Source: Cristatella mucedo | Lineage: Eukaryota; Bryozoa; Phylactolaemata; Cristatellidae | Reading direction: 5' to 3' | Length of the DNA stretch: 64,000 nt | Assembly (NCBI GenBank): GCA_009760855.2 | Contig: WPIO01000045.1 | Location: 2,249,501-2,313,500, forward strand | In this document: in pieces, positions 49,721-60,869 of the stretch | How positions within the stretch are numbered: position 1 is the stretch's first letter | Layout of the letters: every line of letters begins with the position of its first letter | Notes under the pieces: generated by a model | Told to the model about the DNA's origin: nothing | Databases searched by the model: none | The model's input: only the letters and a program-made list of their open reading frames with translations | Translations under genes and position numbers: made by a program

Positions 49721-51300
49721 GCCTGTGCTGGACTCCTGTAGCCTTGTGAGACTTTAGAATAGACTGCTCTATGATGGTTTTAGAATTTTATTGAATTTTA
49801 TTGAATTTAATTAATTAATCTATATATATATTATTTGTATTTATTTATTTATTTAATTTATTTTATTAATTAAATTTTAATATGTTGGTGCAATTTTAAG
49901 TTCAAGTTGAGCTCATTTAGCGCAACTAGCTAAGGCCTGTGAAAAGTCACAGGAAATTCTAGCGATGCTTCACTAAGCACGATTGAGCATTCCGACTGGC
50001 CAAGCTGACGAGACTGACCTACTGTTAGGCACTGATCTCAAAACGGGCACACCAATCCAGCGACCGCCACTGCCAATGCAGCGCTCGACCAATTGAAATT
50101 CAAACAACTGGCGTGCCAGCGAGTGAGATAGTGACTTCTGCATATGAGAGCCTCCTTTGGAAGTGGTGAGAGGAACGACTGCGGGAAAGTCATTCCGAGG
50201 CTATGCTGGAAAATGAGTCGAAAAACATATTCAGAGGGAAACATCGGAAAGTGATTTAAAAAGCATGTTTTCTATACCTTTCAGTAGACCGACATGTTCG
50301 AAATGCATGTTCCAAATTTCAGTGAGATTGAATTTAGTGAGATGAGATGATGGCTAAGAATTTAAAAGCCATAGTTATTTTAGCAAACATGTTTGAGAGC
50401 AGTCGTGTGACTATTGCATCTCTTCTATTCATATTGCCTTCGTAATGGTACTCCCATAACCAAAATTATTTGAGCCCATGTGGGCCCATATGAACCTGAC
50501 TCAAATAAAGCTTTACATTGGTGATATTTACAAAGATTCCGTTTGTACCGAGTCAACTGAAACTGCTCGTCTCTATTGTAGAGAATCAACTTGAACTTCT
50601 TTTATTTTTTTGGATTAATTCTCACTGGTATCAACTGTGTGAGCACACACAAGTAGTAACCAATTTTAGTGAATCACTTGGTTCTCTAGAATATAGAATT
50701 ATGCTCTCGGTCCACGGCAGACAAGTATTTCTTAACTGAAATAATTCGAATGCCTTAAAATGCTGCTAATTGATTTGTGCTTTTTATCGTTGTCGTCTAA
50801 TTTGCGCCGGCTTGTCGATAAACGCAGCTCGAAGTGATTGTGATAATGATGAGGATCCTGCTGAAAATGACTGAAATGCTTTGTAACTAAAAATAGTAAA
50901 ATAGTAGCCGATACAGCAGCTTTATTTAGAGTCGTTCCTCTTTTATCGCCGTTGATCAGTTCCAGACCCTACCGCTGTATCATATTCATTATCTCCATCA
51001 ACTTTTTTACTGAATATATTTGGAAAAACCACGATAGAGTCACGATAGAGTCGTGAAAGAGTCGCGAAAGTCGTAGCACCAGTGAGGATGAGGTACGATT
51101 GCATACAGCAGTAAAAGAGCCTAGCGGCCATCATTGCACGTATAGCAGGAAATGGGAATTGTCTGCTGCAGAGTGTCTACTCACAGCTTGTCGTGAAGCA
51201 GCGAGCAGCTAATATGAAGAAGCTAACAAGAAGCAGCTAATGGATAGCAGCGATGAAGACCCGACGTAAAGAGTCTCAACGGCCACAGCAACCAGAAGCT
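49721..51300. other. Unassigned AT-rich sequence
   Basis: Contains an ATTTA-type AT-rich stretch (49,795-49,890) and a short tandem CACGATAGAGT (51,030-51,055). No gene or known repeat. Confidence 0.4.
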
Positions 51301-51302
51301 GG

Positions 51303-51475
51303 TGAGCCGTAATGGCTCACCAGGTAAGGCGGCTGCTTTTTGCGACCTCGGGCCCCCCGAGGTCGTGGGTTCGAATCCTGAGGCGGGCGATCCTTTATCG
51401 CCACTGCAAGCGGTGGTGATAGCCGTAAAGGCTCTTCTGACGCTATGCAAAAGAGGCTGTTAAATCAGCTAGCTG
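51303..51475 (+). mobile_element. SINE B copy, best preserved
   Basis: GAGCCGTAATGGCTCACCAG (A-box-like), GAGGTCGTGGGTTCGAATCC (B box), GGCGATCCTTTATCGCCACT, GTAAAGGCTCTTCTGACGCT and GGCTGTTAAATCAGCTAGC. It lies just past the end of the minus-strand exon 51,503-51,924. Confidence 0.9.
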
Positions 51476-51502
51476 CAGCTCATGTATAAATTTCGAGAGC
51501 AT

Positions 51503-51924
51503 TCATGTTAGCATTTTGTCCATTTGCAACACGACTGGAGGAAGGCTACGTGGTGGAACAACTTTACCTCTTTCCGCTGCGTTCGAACCAGTCAAAGCCA
51601 GAAGAGCGTTAGGCACTATCAACTTTGGGCTTGACAATCCGTCATGGCATCCGTTGTCAGAACATGCTACTGGTATCCAGGATATTTGAATAAATGGACC
51701 ACTTCCGCGGCTTAGGGACAGATCAAAAGTATACCACTGTATGCCTGAGTATAGCTGACTGTGAGAAGATTTTTGGCCAGTTGTATAATCGGTAACCTGG
51801 ACCGTCAGATTTTTTGGCTTAACATCCCATAGCTGCGCTTGCTCTTGGTTCACTTCTAGAGCGACAGTAATTCTACCGTTACGGAGAAAAAGTGCGACAT
51901 CGCACAGTGACAGATCCGGCATTC
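51503..51924 (-). CDS. Unknown protein, terminal coding exon (about 140 residues)
   Basis: Minus strand, acceptor CCTCGTTGCAG, entered in phase 1: GMPDLSLCDVALFLRNGRIT, VALEVNQEQAQLWDVKPKNL, TVQVTDYTTGQKSSHSQLYS, GIQWYTFDLSLSRGSGPFIQ, ISWIPVACSDNGCHD, then a tail ending QMDKMLT and TGA. Alternating hydrophobic strands suggest a beta-sandwich, and it may be secreted or extracellular. No family recognised. The entry phase fits the exon 58,978-59,130 on the same strand. Confidence 0.55.
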
Positions 51925-52249
51925 CTGCAACGAGGCACAGGCGCTTTGCTATCTATTCCTATGACCTAAGTGCGATGCCTCACAATTTCTTTGACACGGG
52001 TCAAAGTTCTCCTTAGACTAATTTAAAATCCAATGGATTTCCACGTTGAATCTCAGCCGAAAGGCTCAGCTGAATTAATCTACTAATTAGGAAGATTTTT
52101 GAAATATCTAATACAGTGTTATTTTAGCAGTTGGCAAATGGTTTTTTAACGTACAATTTTCACTCGATCGTTTATAAAATCGCTATGAAATTTAGCTACG
52201 TCAATAATGCTACCAAGTTTTTATGAGGAAGTGCTCAGGCTAATATCGC

Positions 52250-53600
52250 CGTGGCCAAAAGGAAAGGGGCCAGTAATCCGGCCTTTTTAGAAGACCAGAT
52301 GGGCTTGTCCGGCAGCGTAGCAGCACTATGTGCCTCTCATTTACACGATCAAATATTTTTTCAAGATTGCACCCTATCATATCCGGTTATTACGAACTCT
52401 TCACGTCTGACCTCATGCAGATCTCATAAAATAGTCTGCATTTTCCCCCTCTCTCCCAAGCAAAATAAATTTTGAATAACGAAGCCTTAAGACGTTTGAT
52501 ATAGATTATGTCTGCATGCAAATATCTTCATCGCCCTTGCTGCCTAATTCTCCTTCTGATGTCATCATTGGTAGAATGCTACAAATTGATACAAGTAGAC
52601 ATTTTGGATGAGTTTGCACGTCTGACTAAGCACTCTGCACCATCGCCCAGGTTGCCATTGGTCTACTTAGGATAATAAACTAGCCAGGTCTACTAAGCAC
52701 GAGCTTGAGAAAGCATGCAAAAGATCAGTACTGACCGACCATTGACAGGGTTATGTGGACTACTGTGGAGCATACCAATCCATCCTAACCAAGGCAAAGT
52801 CTAGCTTAAACAAAAAATTGTTGAATCGCAGATGCACAATGCTAAAAATGCTGATGTCTACCATCTACCATCTATTTAGCCGCATCCAAGTTAGCTCATT
52901 ATCTAGTTATTCTTATCGTGATCTAGCAGATCACTTCTCTAGCTTCTTTGTCAGCAAGATCGACACGATCTGAGAGATTCCCTTAGGTATCATCTTTCCA
53001 ATTAGACTCGTCTCCATCAGTAACATCATCATTGGGCTCATCTTGCTCAATTCCGTGCAGCACCTTAACGGATTGACTTCAAGGTTTTCTCGCTCACTTT
53101 TAGGTCTCTTCATTCTATGGCTCCAGCCTATCTCTCAGATATACTACCCCATCAGGCCAAGCATCGTGCCACCCGCTTTTCGGAATCCAACAGTCTACAA
53201 ATACCTCATACAAACCTTAAATCCTTTGGAGACCGTGCATTTAGTTCGTATGTTCCCAAAGCCTGGAACTCCCTCCCGACGTGCGTCAGACCATCCCCTG
53301 ACCACATTTAAAAAGAACTTAAAAACACACCTATTTAGGACAGCATTTAGTGGGTCCCTGTGATTCGTCCTTGATGTGCTTATGCGTGCTGACACTGTGC
53401 ATGCTGCCACTAACCACATTTGCATGCTGACCCTGTGCATGTCACCCCTAACCATATTATTCATTTTGTTTGTTTTTTAACCATGATTTTACTTACCATT
53501 CAATTGCATTTCCCTTTGCAACAAATGTAAAGCACCTAGAAAGAGATTAAGTTCTCTGAGGGCGCTTTATCAAGTGCGTTATTATTATTATTTTTAATCT
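52250..53600 (+). mobile_element. LINE-A copy with a large internal deletion
   Basis: Endonuclease and linker pieces (DCTLSYPVITNSS near 52,365; YQSILTKAKSSLNKK; LMSTIYHLFSRIQVSS; DLADHFSSFFVSKIDTI to 52,971). Then near 53,055 it jumps to the last part of ORF2 (NGLTSRFSRSLLGLFILWLQ in one frame; MAPAYLSDILPHQAKHRATR and SLPTCVRPSPDH in another), then the tail hairpin and (ATT)n. The entire RT catalytic core is missing. Confidence 0.85.
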
Positions 53601-54194
53601 TTGCATTCAATGAGGCCACAAGTGATCTAATCCTAAAATTCCTCTTTCAGCCATTGAAGATTACTAGCCTTCTAGACACTCAGGGCAACTCCTCTGCATT
53701 TTCAATGCACAGATCTGCTGCTGCCATGCATAACTGAAATCAGAAATATGTTCTTTGCTTTAAGTCTCATCCCCGAACCTTTCAAAAAGGCTGTTATTGG
53801 GACAAAGTAAGAAAGCATCACAAGACCACGAGAACTTTTGCCCAGCCTCCCTACTGCCGTTCCTATTAAAGACACTGAAACGAGTACCACTTGAACTTCC
53901 TTTTAGTCTAGCTTTAGAGCTAATCACCACACTAAATCAGCATTCTTTGAGTGTACAACAACCTTCGCAGGAGTGCAGACTTAGTAAAGTCTCTCTCCTT
54001 TTCTGGGTTTATCTTTCTACAGAATTTAAAACCATTTATCCCCAAGTCCTTCTCGAGCATCCCCCATCTCGCCTGGGCATCACTGGCATTGTGATGCAAC
54101 GGTTTAAATTATATTTCAGTTGCAAATTCCAGAGTACTGACGTAAGTGGACATCATCCAAGGAACCACAAAGTTTACTCTGCCACGATAGACCA

Positions 54195-54345
54195 GGAAGT
54201 GGAGTGCTCAATCTTTGCGACCGAATTCGTGGGTTTGAATCCTGCAGTTGGGCTATCCCTTATTGCTAACTGCAAGCGGTAGTGAAGGCGGTAAGGCGTT
54301 TCTGTAGCATATATAAACGAGGCTGTTAAATCAGCTGAAATATTT
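54195..54345 (+). mobile_element. SINE B copy nested in LINE-A
   Basis: TCTTTGCGACCGAATTCGTG, GGTTTGAATCCTGCAGTTGG, CTAACTGCAAGCGGTAGTG and GAGGCTGTTAAATCAGCTGA. Confidence 0.8.
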
Positions 54346-54509
54346 TTAAAATATTGAGCACTTCAGGGATCTATGCATGGTCCGATTCCTTTCAAAATTT
54401 TTACTTTCCCTCTTGCCGATATGACTGCCAAGCGAAATCTAGGCTTTCTCTTCTACGCAAATGACCCAGAGCTTTACAACGTGCATGTTGGGCGGAAAGA
54501 CCCGAAATA

Positions 54510-54668
54510 TTAATAACAATATAATAATAATAATGAACTTGATAAAGCGCTCTCAGGGAACTCAATCTCTCTCTAGGTGCTTTAAATTTGCTGCAAAGAG
54601 AAATGCGTTTGAACGGTGAATAAAATCATGCTTGATAAACAACATGAATAACATGGTTAGGGGTGATT
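54510..54668 (-). mobile_element. LINE-A tail, reversed, nested
   Basis: (AAT)n, AACTTGATAAAGCGCTCTCA, GGGAACTCAATCTCTCTCTA and AACATGGTTAGGGGTGA; ends abruptly. Confidence 0.85.
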
Positions 54669-54686
54669 ATTATATTTCCATAAAGA

Positions 54687-54928
54687 CAGGGCCAGACCCA
54701 CAATTGATGAGATATTAAATATAGTAAAAAATCACTAGGTTCACTCAACAAGAACTTGGCTGTTTCTCATTTATTAGAAATGAGACATATAAGAGATATA
54801 AAGAGAGATATAATGACGGTCAGGGGTGAGGGGGTGAGAGGGGCATAACGTTGGAGGGCTGTGCAGGTCACTACCCACAGTGGAGGGGGGGGGAGCACAT
54901 GCTCGCCTACCCCGTGGCTCCACCACTG
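54687..54928. mobile_element. Possible small non-autonomous DNA transposon
   Basis: Left edge CAGGGCCAGACCCAC, and the right edge read on the minus strand CAGTGGTGGAGCCAC, are partly matching hAT-like ends (about 10 of 15). No coding content; target duplication not seen. Confidence 0.3.
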
Positions 54929-55154
54929 GCTGCACCTATGCTTTGATCCACCCCAGCCCTCCAGCATGTCAAACTCTCTCAACTAACTTGCAACATGCAT
55001 TGCTGACATGCACACTTAGATGTCAGTACAGTTTCTAAAATTGGCGGACGATAAAGCCAGCTTGCTCGTTTTGGCCGAAACTAGGGTGACTCAGATATTT
55101 AAAGCCTTAATGCTCGAAATTGGCACTGCCAGCATTTCTCCCCCAGCATTTGTA

Positions 55155-55305
55155 CAACATCGAGCTGGTTTGGTCCAGCCGTTAAGGTGCTTGCCCCGAC
55201 AAAGGTCTGGCTGAGGTCGTGGGCTTGAGCCCCGAGGCACACGTGAAGCGCCTGAATAGTGATGAAGTTCTCCTGAGGCGCTATAAAAATGAAAGATATT
55301 TTTAT
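55155..55305 (+). mobile_element. SINE A copy nested in LINE-A
   Basis: GAGCTGGTTTGGTCCAGCCG, GGCTGAGGTCGTGGGCTTGA, GTGAAGCGCCTGAATAGTGA and AGTTCTCCTGAGGCGC. Confidence 0.88.
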
Positions 55306-55714
55306 ATTTATTTTTAGGTGAATTATTTTAAAGTAAACTTCGATGACCACATCAGCTCAAAAGCCTGCTTTCAATTAGCTACTATTTCAGTCTAGGCAGC
55401 ATACCACCGGCTCTTCTGACTGAAGTTCTTTAGCTATGCCTCCAACCAAATCTATGATTAAAATCATTATTATTATTATTTTTATTAGCGGTTATCTCCG
55501 GAAAAGTCAAGTTCTGGGTCCCTCCTTGGCTTAATTCTGCTCACACTGGTGCGTATTTCAGTAGCTTGAACATATTTTTAGACGTACTAGTAGCTGGGAG
55601 ATCTTAAAAATAAAACTATCAAGATAGAAAAATTTGTGACTGAAAAAGATAATGCATTCGTGCAAATTGAGTTGAAATTAGAGTAAAAGATGTTTATAGT
55701 ACTAATTCATTGCC

Positions 55715-56190
55715 TTAAGGACCAACATCTACTCCCCCATCAGGTCAAGCATAGTACCACCCGCTTTTCGGAATCCAACTGCACCAACACCTCGTACAAA
55801 CCTCAAATCCTTTGGAGACCGTACATTTAGTTCGTATGCTCGCAAAGCCTGGAACTCACTCCCGACTTGCGTCAGAACATCCCCTGACTTGACCCCATTT
55901 AAAAAGAGCTTAAAAACACACCTATTTAGGACAGCATTTAGTGGGTCCCTGTGATTCTTCCTTCATATGGTTATGCGTGCTGACACTGTGCATGCTGCCA
56001 CTAACCACATTTGGATGCTGGCCCTGTGCATGTCACCCCTAACCATGTTATTCATGTTGCTTATCAAGCATGATATTGGTTACCATTCAATCGCATTTCC
56101 CTTTGAAGCAAATGTAAAGCGCCTAGAAAGAGATTGAGTTCTTTGAGGGCGCTTTATCGAGTGCATTATTATTATTATTATCATTATTAA
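55715..56190 (+). mobile_element. LINE-A 3' end
   Basis: ACTCCCCCATCAGGTCAAGC (LLPHQ-KHSTTRFSESN in translation), through the conserved 3' region, the tail hairpin and (ATT)n ending about 56,190. It may be the end of the nested copy starting at 53,601. Confidence 0.88.
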
Positions 56191-56399
56191 TATACTGTGG
56201 TAGGCTGAAGAATATTTCGCTAGAAAACTGGCGATTTATATTTGGCAGCTTCTTCTCATCTAAGTGTATATGGTCATCAATAATGCCAGCTAGATGACAC
56301 GGTATGGCGTCTATGAAATAATGTAGACCCTCTGCAGAGAGTCTCTCTGTGCTAAGGTAATGTTTTCGGTATTGGACAGATTACTTAATAGTTCTTTAT

Positions 56400-57425
56400 G
56401 ATGAATTTTAAGCTAAATGACGACAACACCAAACTATTTCTCAAAGAATGCGTAAGCGTACTGCTGGACTAAAGGACCCAGCTCTATTAATTGGTTTCCT
56501 GTAATCCAACTAGGTCAAGAACTCATACTTTAATTGTTATCTTTTTCAATTGCTTAAAGTTTACAAGTTTTGATAAGGAGACCGTACAAGTTTTGATAAG
56601 GAGACCGTGTCTACTGCAAGTCATTATGTTTATTTCCTGACCAAGATTAGTAACTGAACAAGTTTTGCTCAGTAGACCACGTCTGCAGCAGTTCATTATG
56701 TTTGTTCTCTGCGCAAGATTAGTGACTGACTACCACAGTGGCTGGCTAAAGACCTTAACAGCTCCTCGTTCTGTCTAGGCTAGACTGCTGTTTGTTGACT
56801 TGCTGACTCATTTTGCTTTGAGGGCTATCGAGAATATCCAAGACGGCCTCAACAACCGATAGCGAACAGAGCTGCATGGTTTGTTGACACACCTAAGAGA
56901 TTGTGCCACGTGTCATTTTTGGGAAGGGGATACGACAGGTCCAGTTTTATGAGTAGATACAGAGAAAAGATTCATACTCGAATTAGCAGGACTCACAACG
57001 GATAAGATCCTTCAAACCAAGTTAAAGTGCACTTTCAGCACCACTTTCAGCCTCCTCATGCCTCCTGGTCATCAATAGAAAAGGAATTTAACGGTCCATT
57101 CTTTTACTTAAAGACGATACGATACGGCGACAGCAACTGGTGCTCTAAAGATCCTAGAAAGGGGAACTCACTTAAAAACGTTCTTAAGCATCTACATATA
57201 TCTCGTGCTGCCGACCCGGGTCTTTATTTTTCAGCAGTCTCAGGCTGCTTCTTTCATGCTACTCACTTCACCGACTGCCCTCTTGACTCAGTCTCTGCCT
57301 CTAACGTTTTATTTGTTGCATGAAATAAATTTTGATGGCTACTGATCGAACATCAGAAAGCCGCTTGAGGTAGTCGCCGAAGTAAGCAACTCCCACATGG
57401 TCGCTGCGGCTTGTGGGATTTTTGG
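56400..57425 (+). mobile_element. Decayed LINE-B copy
   Basis: KLNDDNTKLFLKEC at the start, later YHSGWLKTL (LINE-B PQWLVKNL), then LKTIRYGDSNWCSKDPRKGN, SLKNVLKHLHISRAADP and FSAVSGCFFHATHFTDCPLD, all parallel to 32,590-33,370. The terminal segment (about 57,335-57,425) follows, then (CA)n. It includes a local tandem duplication near 56,540-56,740. Confidence 0.75.
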
Positions 57426-57431
57426 ATGGAA

Positions 57432-57525
57432 GTACGCACACACACACACACACACTCACACTCACGCACGCACGCACACACACAGACGCACACACACACG
57501 TGCACGCACACACACACACACATTT
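57432..57525. repeat. (CA)n microsatellite, interrupted
   Basis: CA dinucleotides with T and G interruptions, directly after the LINE-B end. Confidence 0.97.
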
Positions 57526-57539
57526 ATATATGTATATAC

Positions 57540-58977
57540 AGAACCAACTTTGGGTGTGCATATTCTACCGAACTAACACCATATTACGAAACAAAGAGAA
57601 AGTTAGAAGCACACTTAAGTCAGAAGGAAGGTCAATGAAGGGAACAGCAATGCAGTAACTGTTCAGAACGGGCAAAAAGAATGTTCCAGAGCAGCAGGAG
57701 AGATTTTAACTTTGCGTAAGAATTGCTGGTGTGAGCTCCAGAGTATAGGCTTGGCAGAACTCCGTCGAAGCCAATGGAACAGCTAAGATATTGTCCATCC
57801 CTTACGAAACTCTGTAGGATGACACAAGTTCGGCAGTTTAATTAAAGAAATGAAAGATATATTCTATGGCAGGTCTTGCGGGTTTGAGACATAATTTAGT
57901 TCTGTATCCAGAGATCGACCGGGAGCCATAGAAGCCCATAAAGCAAAGAAGACAAATGGCCAAATAGCCTGGATATATTGACAAAAATTGCTCCTATATT
58001 AGCTGGCAAGAACTGAGGCTTATTGGATTTTTACTTGCCCAGTCTGTAGTAGATTTGTCCTGTCTGGAGAGAAACGATGAGCTGGCAAAAACTTTAGCTA
58101 GCCATGGCTAGAGGCAATACCTTATCCTGGGCAGGTATCGAACACGACGACTGGCTGTGGAGGCTGTCTGCTCAACAAGAATTCTCAACGTAAAACTGTT
58201 ATAATAAAACACACAAACATTTGGAGCAAATGTTAACGGTGGCACTATGGCCCTACCAACTGGACAAAAAATGCACTTGCTCTGGCCGTAAGTAAAGGAT
58301 TTCCGAATAGAATAACTCTGGTTTTATTATTTTTAGCTTAATGAAACTGACCGAAATCAATGAGCGAATTTCTGAAAGGAAGACATTGAGCCAGTCAATC
58401 GCCATTGGCTACTGTGATGGTCACAATGACACGAACTCTGGTGGTCGTTGGCATTCTGAAACACTATTACTGAACTGACACAATGACCATGCTTATAGAT
58501 TCAGATTCGGGCATACCTTATGAGGATCTAGTTAGCTCAAAACTAGGATGTTATAGAAATGATTTCATCTCAGGAAAAGATTAGTACATGATTTACAAAT
58601 ATAAATTCAAAATATGGTCAAATTATTAACAACGAAGCATGGTACAACTCATAACTTCTTGATTAAATTCATATATTTTACTGTGGAAAATCGATCACGA
58701 TTCTCGCTATATAATTTATATAAATATTGGTATGACAATTTTTACACTACAGTATTTACGAAGAATATATTTATCAACTCGACACTTAGCACTGGCAAAA
58801 TTTGGTAATACTTTCTAATAATTAAGTTACTTGTCAGATCTCAAGTACATCGTAATCATCATCGAAAAAAGTACAGCACATGAGGAGACACGAAGCACAA
58901 GCACTTGAATGCCAGCGCTGGAGGCTTCAACTGGAAGTACGAGAGAGAAGTAAATTTCTGCTTGATACGTTTCTTAC
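57540..58977. other. Unassigned; possible intron of the minus-strand gene
   Basis: AT-rich, no exon or known repeat recognised between the (CA)n and the Cys-rich exon. Confidence 0.4.
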
Positions 58978-59130
58978 CAAGTAAGCAATCTGGAGGCAAT
59001 CTCAAACCACCTGGGCATGTTGGAAATTTACATTCACCATTTATTTTGCATGTTCCTTTGTTATCAAGGCATAATTTAGTCGCGCATTTGTACAAGAGAC
59101 AGCCAGGTCCAGTCCTCTCCGCATCACAGT
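58978..59130 (-). CDS. Unknown protein, Cys-rich exon
   Basis: Minus strand, acceptor CTTACCTTTCAG, donor GTAAGA; 153 nt, phase 1 on both sides. Reads CDAERTGPGCLLYKCATKLC, LDNKGTCKINGECKFPTCPG, GLRLPPDCLLG: eight cysteines in about 50 residues, typical of a small disulfide-bonded extracellular module. Family not recognised. Joined to 51,924-51,503 it reads PPDCLLGMPDLSLCDV in frame, so both may belong to one minus-strand gene with intronic LINEs between. Further exons may lie beyond 59.1 kb. Confidence 0.6.
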
Positions 59131-59284
59131 CTGAAAGGTAAGATTATTTTGCCTGAACTTTGAAATAGCGCTACAAACAAGGACATTTTAAAATTTAAAT
59201 GTTGCATTATGGCCAATGCGTTTAAGCACTTGGGTAAAACATTAGAAAACAGCTACAAAGCTATACAAAGATAACAAAAACACT

Positions 59285-59400
59285 TAGTAATAATAATAAT
59301 TATAATACAATCGATAAAGGGCCATGAGAGAACCAAATCTCCTTTTAGGCACTATACATTTGCTGCAAAAGAGTCAAACTGCAAATTGATCTCGATTAAA
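59285..59400 (-). mobile_element. LINE-A tail scrap
   Basis: AAT repeats, then TCGATAAAGGGCCATGAGAG and CTCCTTTTAGGCACTATACA. Confidence 0.65.
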
Positions 59401-60124
59401 ATAAAATTGAGTCATACATGAGATTATAATAAATTAAATTCAATAAAAGAAAGTTTTCATAAAATTATTACCCCAAAACGTTAAATGTCGTGATCATGGT
59501 GAAGTTAAAAGTTATGGAGCTTTCTATTGTAACTACTCATGCTTTATGAGTGGACATATTGTTGAAGCTTTTACTATGGTGTAATAAAAAATAATAATTA
59601 CAGTGAGTTATTTTTATAATGAAACCTATGAGAACAGGATCTGTATTCAGGAGTTTAACAGTTCTAAACGCCTACAAGATGCGTTAGGCAATAGATACTG
59701 ACAAGCTAATTATCATGCAAAGGCACAAGTTCCAAAGTACCAAGCTTAGGCAAGCATTCAGAAGCGCAAAAGAAGACTAACGTGGCAGGCTTATTAGTAG
59801 GAGCTCTGGGTAGTAGCAAGCGTAACATTGTACACAGGTAAGCAAAGAAATGCGTGACAAAATACTGGCCTAGTGAAGTATCCTAGTGAAGTACAGTGCC
59901 TATGCAAAAGCATATGCTTTCTCCCAGTCTCTTCGTGAACAGCTTTGTGATGAACTAACACTCAAAGGACAATTAATCCTTTAAGAGCAAGAGCTGTGCA
60001 AAAAAGGTAAGTTTTAATCTATTTTTTGAAAATCATATTTTAATGAGGAGATGCATGTATGTCAGTTGGTAGCTAATTCCTAGATTGGAAGCACACTACG
60101 AGTAAGCCCGATATTAGAATTTAA
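59401..60124. other. Unassigned AT-rich sequence, possibly old LINE-A near 59,990-60,110
   Basis: AAAAAAGGTAAGTTTTAATC then GGTAGCTAATTCCTAGATTG faintly resembles the LINE-A 3' region on the minus strand; otherwise nothing. Confidence 0.35.
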
Positions 60125-60620
60125 TAGTAATAATAATAATAATAATGCACTTGATAAAGCACCCTTCGGAGAACTCAATCTCTTTCTGGGTGCTTTACAT
60201 TTGCTGCAAGGGGAAATGCAATTGAATGGTGAGTAATATCAGTTAGTAAGGGGCATAAGCAATCGACCAGAGTTAGAGGTTTTGGTGGTCTGACCAGTGA
60301 CACATGAAGAAGCTCAGATGGGTAAGGAGAAGCATGATAATTGAGGTCATTAAAGGTAAGTGACAGAATCTTGAAGTCTTAAAGCAGTTTGATAGGCATT
60401 GATATTGGCGAGTATTGGCGTGATGTTGTGGCCGCAATGTTTACTACTGACAAGCCACAGCTGTCTAGCCTTGTATAAACTGCAGGCGTCTTATTGCACA
60501 GGCTTGAAGACTTACAGATAGTGAGCAACAGAAGTGTAGTCGGAATATCAGGAGTGCTAGGTACGATCAACATGGATTAGGAGTGTGCCAAGTGATCAGC
60601 ATCAGGAAAAAGCGTAAAGA
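60125..60620 (-). mobile_element. LINE-A 3' fragment, decayed inward
   Basis: (AAT)n, GCACTTGATAAAGCACCCTT, CTCAATCTCTTTCTGGGTGC and TTTGCTGCAAGGGGAAATGC; similarity weakens past 60,300. Confidence 0.75.
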
Positions 60621-60869
60621 GCGAACGCGAAGTGGCCCCGAACTAAAGTCTCAGCTACAAACACAGCACACATAAAATGGGTTAGCATTTTAAAAAGGGT
60701 AACGGATCATAATAAAAAAATAAGACATCTGTGTTTCAAAATTAATAGAACTAAATCTCGCTCTAAAAACCCAGCCTATGCCGGAAAAGAACATCGAGCG
60801 AATAGTGATCCCATACACACTGTCAGTAATCACGGGAGAAAAGTTCACACAGGCAAATGCGATGAGTGG

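Larger units (their letters stand above)
53601..55460 (+). mobile_element. Old LINE-A copy broken by nested insertions
   Basis: Consecutive LINE-A parts in order: EATSDLILKF and SFIFLQNL-region to 54,190; then near 54,355-54,480 ADMTAKRNLGFLFYANDPEL; then 54,935-55,150 LIHPSPPACQTLSTNLQ and LADDKASLLVLAETRVTQIF; then 55,335-55,400 FDDHISSKACFQLATIS. The gaps are filled by SINE B, a reversed LINE-A tail with an unknown 240-bp piece, and SINE A. Confidence 0.75.

Noticed and set aside
58905-59141. 78-codon plus-strand frame
   Set aside because: It is the antisense of the minus-strand Cys-rich exon, which has proper splice sites and cysteine spacing.
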